Assembly: GCA_017960905.1 (NCBI GenBank)
Contig: JAGCYH010000023.1
Location: 58,064-122,063 of the forward strand
Source of the DNA: Bacteroidales bacterium
GTDB taxonomy: Bacteria > Bacteroidota > Bacteroidia > Bacteroidales > Marinilabiliaceae
Length of the DNA: 64,000 nucleotides
Direction: 5' to 3'
A program made the translations under genes and the position numbers. The first letter of the stretch is position 1. Every line of letters begins with the position of its first letter. The notes below the pieces were generated by a model. It was given only the letters and a program-made list of their open reading frames with translations, had not been told where the DNA came from and ran no database searches. Positions 61,090 to 64,000 of this stretch are shown here, piece by piece.

Positions 61090-61932
61090 ATGACGATGAA
61101 AAAAATTGTAGCAATTCTTTCGGCATTGGCTTGCGCCTATGGCACAAGCAATGCGCAGTTTCCCGGATTCAGATTCAAGAAGAACGAGGCTAAAATCTAC
61201 ACCCTCAACGTGGGCCAGGTAACTATGGACATCGACGCCAACAACGGCGCCCGCATTACTTCGCTCCGATACGACAGCACTGAGGTGCTGTCGCAAATCA
61301 GTTTCCCCAACATGTACGGCAGCACTTTCTGGACAAGTCCGCAAAAAGAGTGGAACTGGCCGCCGGTGCACGAGCACGATATGGCGCCTTACGAAGTGGA
61401 GGAGGCCGACGGCGTCATTACCATGACAAGCCCGCTCTCGCAGAAGATTCCGCTTCGCATCAAGAAACGCTTCGAGGTTGACAAGAGCGACAACTGCATT
61501 GTGGTAACTTACACGCTCATAAACGAATCGGACCAGGAACGCAAGGTGGCACCATGGGAGATTACACGTGTGCTGGCCAAAGGCTCTGTTTATTTCGACG
61601 CCGATGTTGATGCCATAACACCCGCCGGACTGATGAACTTCGTGAAGAAGGACGGCTATGCGTGGTTCGACATTGACCATGTAGAAGGACAAAACCGCAA
61701 AATCAACGCCGACGGCAAAGGCTGGCTCGCTTTCACCAACGGCGACCTTATTCTGAAGAAGAAATTCCAAGACCTGAACCCGTCGGAGCCCGCACCCGAG
61801 GAAGCCGAAATACAAGTGTATGTAAATCAGGGCGATTCGTACGTTGAGCTCGAAAGTCAGGGTGCTTACACTACGCTTAAGCCAGGCGAGTCGCTCGACT
61901 GGGCTGTGCGCTGGTATCTGACTAAAAAATAA
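61090..61932 (+). CDS. DUF4380-like exported protein (mutarotase-like fold)
   Basis: A 280-aa protein with a signal peptide (MKKIVAILSALACAYGTSNA) and a beta-sandwich resembling DUF4380 and galactose-mutarotase-like domains. Typical segments are VTMDIDANNGARITSLRYD, TFWTSPQKEWNWPPVHEHD, VVTYTLINESDQERKVAPWE and SLDWAVRWYL. It may bind a sugar ring, but the substrate and reaction are unknown. A TATATTTG box lies at 61056-61063 just upstream without a well spaced -33 element. A 9-bp hairpin lies at 61273-61294. It ends at a strong terminator. Confidence 0.82.
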   Translation: MTMKKIVAILSALACAYGTSNAQFPGFRFKKNEAKIYTLNVGQVTMDIDANNGARITSLRYDSTEVLSQISFPNMYGSTFWTSPQKEWNWPPVHEHDMAPYEVEEADGVITMTSPLSQKIPLRIKKRFEVDKSDNCIVVTYTLINESDQERKVAPWEITRVLAKGSVYFDADVDAITPAGLMNFVKKDGYAWFDIDHVEGQNRKINADGKGWLAFTNGDLILKKKFQDLNPSEPAPEEAEIQVYVNQGDSYVELESQGAYTTLKPGESLDWAVRWYLTKK

Positions 61933-61964
61933 TCATTAATGATATTGCAAAACATTCACTGACA

Positions 61965-62006
61965 GTCATTTGAACGGCATCGCAATGCCGTTCAAATGAC
62001 TTTTTT
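61965..62006 (+). terminator. Rho-independent terminator
   Basis: A perfect 16-bp stem with loop CGCA (61965-62000) followed by six T, 33 bp after the DUF4380-like stop. Confidence 0.92.
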
Positions 62007-62041
62007 CTTATCAACATAATCATCAAAAACCCTTTACCTGC

Positions 62042-63832
62042 ATGGAGACTTCGGGAGTATATTATGAGTATGGCCAGTCAGAAGCTACGCTTCTGACTCT
62101 CTTTGCCATTGCTGTTGTGATTGTCGGACTTTACAAGTGTTTCTTCCGCTATCGGTTGCGGTCGAAAACGCTTGGTTATGAGCGCTTTAAGTCTGAGCAG
62201 GAAGCTCTCGAAGCGGCGCAGCGGGCATATCCGCAGAAGATAAACCTGTCGGCGTGGTGCTGCCACGAAACGTTACGTTTCGTGTTGTGCTATTTGCCTG
62301 TGCTGTTCGTCAGTTACTTGTCGTACGTAACTTCCACTGTCATAATACTTTTAGCTTACGACACATACCTTTTTGCGCTCAACTACATCTTCGAGTTCCG
62401 CACGGCCCGCCGTGCGGCCAACGACGACGGACGTTATTATATCTATCGTTGTTTCAGCAACTTACAGTGCCTGCTGCTCTGCCCGTGGGTGTTTATAGTT
62501 GGCTCTTCCATGCTTGTGCGGCGCACATCGAAGATGGCGCCGGCCATGCGCACCGAGAAGCCCGGGGCACAGCCCGAACAGCCTCAGAATGAGGCCGATA
62601 CGGCGCACGATGACGATTTCGCGGCAAAAGAGAGCAACGACGGCTCGCAACGTGTTGATACAGAGCAAGATAAATCCGAATCGAACGGCTCGGATAAACA
62701 TGAAAAGAGACATAAAAAACGAAGAGACTACCATCGCATATCCACCGACGACGATGACGACGATGCGGCCCCGCGGCGTGGCACATTGAGTTTGCCGGCC
62801 CGTATCGCCTTGTATATGGCGGGGTTGGCAATGTTCGGGTTTATCATCATCGATTTGTGCTCCCGAATGGACAACGACCAGCCCGATAATAGCATAACCT
62901 CTGTCATTCGTGATATCGACCAGCGTAACCAGCAGCAGCAACCGCTGCCAGAAGAGCCGCAGCAAACCCAGCCGCAAACCCAGCAGCCGACAGCCACAGA
63001 ACGCCCCGAAGCAGCCACGCCCAGCAAAAAAGTCGATGACTTTTTTGAAGAGCAAAGCCGGAAGCATCAAGTGAAGCCGGAAGCAGAAAAAATGGCCGAG
63101 AAGCAAAAAACCATTGCCGATATACGCAAGTCGAACGACTGGTCGATGGTGAAGTATCTGGTACTGGTGGCCGGTATCTTCGTGTGCGGATTCTCGTTTT
63201 TCTCTACCCGCAAGCGCTACGAGCAGCTGTATTATTATTCGCTGCATGGCAAGTTCGTTATTTGCAGGCTGCGCGAAGAGCCTGGTTTTCAGTATGTTTG
63301 GACGGGTGCTCTTATGAGCACCCTGCGCTTCATCGTGGTTTACTTCCCCATAGCGCCCGTGTCGGTCTGGTGCCTCGAGATGGAGTCGCTCGCGCCGTTC
63401 TTCTTCTACTACAACTACATCTTCATTGTCAGGCTGTTGCGCATTTGGTACGTCGATAAGCATTGGGCGCGCAACAACATTGAGTACGCGCTGCTGCTTA
63501 AGAACCGCACCGACAAAGTTTCGAAGTATATGTGCCCGTGGTTTTATGGGCTGTTCCGCCTCTTTGCGAGCGACAAGGCCAAAGGCCTGACGCTCAACTG
63601 CCCCGTGTGCAACAAGCCGGCCAAGATTGTTCCCGACGAAGAGCGCGAGCAACTGCTGACGCAGTGCCGCACGACATTCAATAACCCGAAAAACAGTTTT
63701 TACAAATGCGGCGATGAGCACATTCTCGTCGTTTGCAAGAGCGACAAGCCGCAGTCGTATGTGAAATACTACAACGATTACGGCGACAACAAAGACACCG
63801 CGCTGCATAACATTTATCGCGGAATGAGCTGA
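62042..63832 (+). CDS. Membrane protein with duplicated transmembrane domain and zinc-ribbon-like tail
   Basis: A 596-aa protein. Two copies of a related membrane module flank a low-complexity middle: TLRFVLCYLPVLFVSYLSYV near residue 78 and TLRFIVVYFPIAPVSVWCLE near residue 425, each followed by two hydrophobic helices and a basic motif (FRTARRA / WYVDKHWARNN). The middle (~180-340) is acidic, Gln/Pro-rich and poorly structured (QQQQPLPEEPQQTQPQTQQP) and contains one further helix near 255-275. The last ~80 residues contain CPVCNKP and KCGDEH, spaced like a zinc ribbon. I do not recognise a family. Hairpins lie at 62076-62098, 62264-62284, 63027-63047 and 63304-63323. Confidence 0.78.
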   Translation: METSGVYYEYGQSEATLLTLFAIAVVIVGLYKCFFRYRLRSKTLGYERFKSEQEALEAAQRAYPQKINLSAWCCHETLRFVLCYLPVLFVSYLSYVTSTVIILLAYDTYLFALNYIFEFRTARRAANDDGRYYIYRCFSNLQCLLLCPWVFIVGSSMLVRRTSKMAPAMRTEKPGAQPEQPQNEADTAHDDDFAAKESNDGSQRVDTEQDKSESNGSDKHEKRHKKRRDYHRISTDDDDDDAAPRRGTLSLPARIALYMAGLAMFGFIIIDLCSRMDNDQPDNSITSVIRDIDQRNQQQQPLPEEPQQTQPQTQQPTATERPEAATPSKKVDDFFEEQSRKHQVKPEAEKMAEKQKTIADIRKSNDWSMVKYLVLVAGIFVCGFSFFSTRKRYEQLYYYSLHGKFVICRLREEPGFQYVWTGALMSTLRFIVVYFPIAPVSVWCLEMESLAPFFFYYNYIFIVRLLRIWYVDKHWARNNIEYALLLKNRTDKVSKYMCPWFYGLFRLFASDKAKGLTLNCPVCNKPAKIVPDEEREQLLTQCRTTFNNPKNSFYKCGDEHILVVCKSDKPQSYVKYYNDYGDNKDTALHNIYRGMS

Positions 63833-63852
63833 AAGAGTTTTTTTTACTTTTT

Positions 63853-63884
63853 TTTGCAAAAGACAAAAATCAAATATACTTTTG
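63853..63884 (+). promoter_or_regulatory. Bacteroidota promoter TTTG-N20-TACTTTTG
   Basis: TTTG at 63853-63856 and TACTTTTG at 63877-63884, 20 bp apart, match the consensus. The predicted start near 63891 lies 16 nt before an ATG at 63907. Confidence 0.65.
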
Positions 63885-63906
63885 CGATGTGATTGTTACG
63901 TAAAAC

Positions 63907-64000
63907 ATGAAAAAAAGTGTGATAAATAGCGAGAATCGGCAAAAGAAACAGCCCAAAAATTTGGTTGTTTCCCAAATTCTTTTAAACACACACACACACA
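63907..64000 (+). CDS. Possible gene start, cut by window end
   Basis: An open frame (MKKSVINSENRQKKQPKNLV then VSQILLN and alternating His/Thr from an AC repeat) runs to the window edge without a stop. The promoter at 63853-63884 supports transcription. The dinucleotide tract (AC)7 at 63986-64000 would be inside the gene; if it extends further it could vary in length. Too short to identify. Confidence 0.35.
   Translation, partial: MKKSVINSENRQKKQPKNLVVSQILLNTHTH

Overview
This window looks like a chromosomal segment from a member of the Bacteroidales (phylum Bacteroidota). Four things point that way. Several promoters fit the Bacteroidota pattern (TTTG, a 19-21 bp gap, then TAnnTTTG) and clear Shine-Dalgarno sequences are scarce. 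There is a T9SS-type C-terminal sorting domain, a SusC-like TonB receptor followed by DUF4876/DUF6850-like proteins, and GIN-domain, C_GCAxxG_C_C and Golvesin/Xly-amidase families. The long lepB lies next to dapB. A NigD-like lipoprotein and a BY-kinase complete the picture. There are no rRNA genes, CRISPR arrays or transposase genes; one tRNA-Ala(GGC) was found. Two genes are cut by the window ends: a TPR-like protein at the left edge and a short open frame at the right edge.

Layout. 1-5.9 kb (minus): galactokinase, AGCS sodium:alanine symporter, a lipoprotein and a TPR-like secreted protein. 6.2-8.6 kb (plus): an AT-rich T9SS-sorted surface protein followed by a 66-aa glycine-rich peptide. 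8.7-10.3 kb: a DUF218 protein and a GT2 glycosyltransferase. 10.4-20.2 kb: a TolC / membrane-fusion / two-permease / ATPase export operon followed by an NtrC-type response regulator, preceded by a sigma54-like promoter and two identical upstream dyads. 20.2-24.7 kb: glutathione peroxidase, an MmeI-type single-chain restriction-modification enzyme, a decayed M16 peptidase and an FMN-binding protein. 24.8-31.9 kb: a His-rich secreted protein, a LytTR regulator with a LytS-type kinase and a degenerate kinase homologue, a C_GCAxxG_C_C protein, a SPOR lipoprotein, dnaJ and grpE. 32-35.6 kb (minus): two TlpA-like thioredoxins (one without its CxxC), lepB and dapB. 35.9-43.6 kb: a cell-wall amidase with a Golvesin/Xly domain, an AT-rich hypothetical, tRNA-Ala, and a GIN/AsmA pair. 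43.9-52.9 kb: an unrecognised two-gene unit, ung, the TonB-receptor/DUF4876/DUF6850 trio and a TauE/SafE transporter. 53.0-58.4 kb: a DUF6922-like/AbiEii toxin-antitoxin pair, an orphan histidine kinase that may partner the 18.8 kb regulator, cdd, a candidate small RNA, ndk, a DHH phosphoesterase, an FKBP lipoprotein and a NigD-like lipoprotein. 58.5-63.8 kb: a Wzc-like BY-kinase, a DUF4380-like protein and a membrane protein with an internally duplicated domain.

The most unusual feature is not a gene. The coding sequence is studded with short, perfect or near-perfect inverted repeats (arms of 8-16 bp, loops of 0-6 nt), roughly one per kilobase and far above chance. Thirty-one in-gene examples have perfect arms of at least 10 bp where about 0.4 would be expected. 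In seven genes for exported or membrane proteins one such hairpin starts 30-51 nt into the coding sequence. Separate REP-like palindromes and 7-bp tandem repeats are scattered between genes, and two REP-like palindromes lie in frame inside the MmeI-type gene. All function calls come from reading motifs by eye; no database search was possible.
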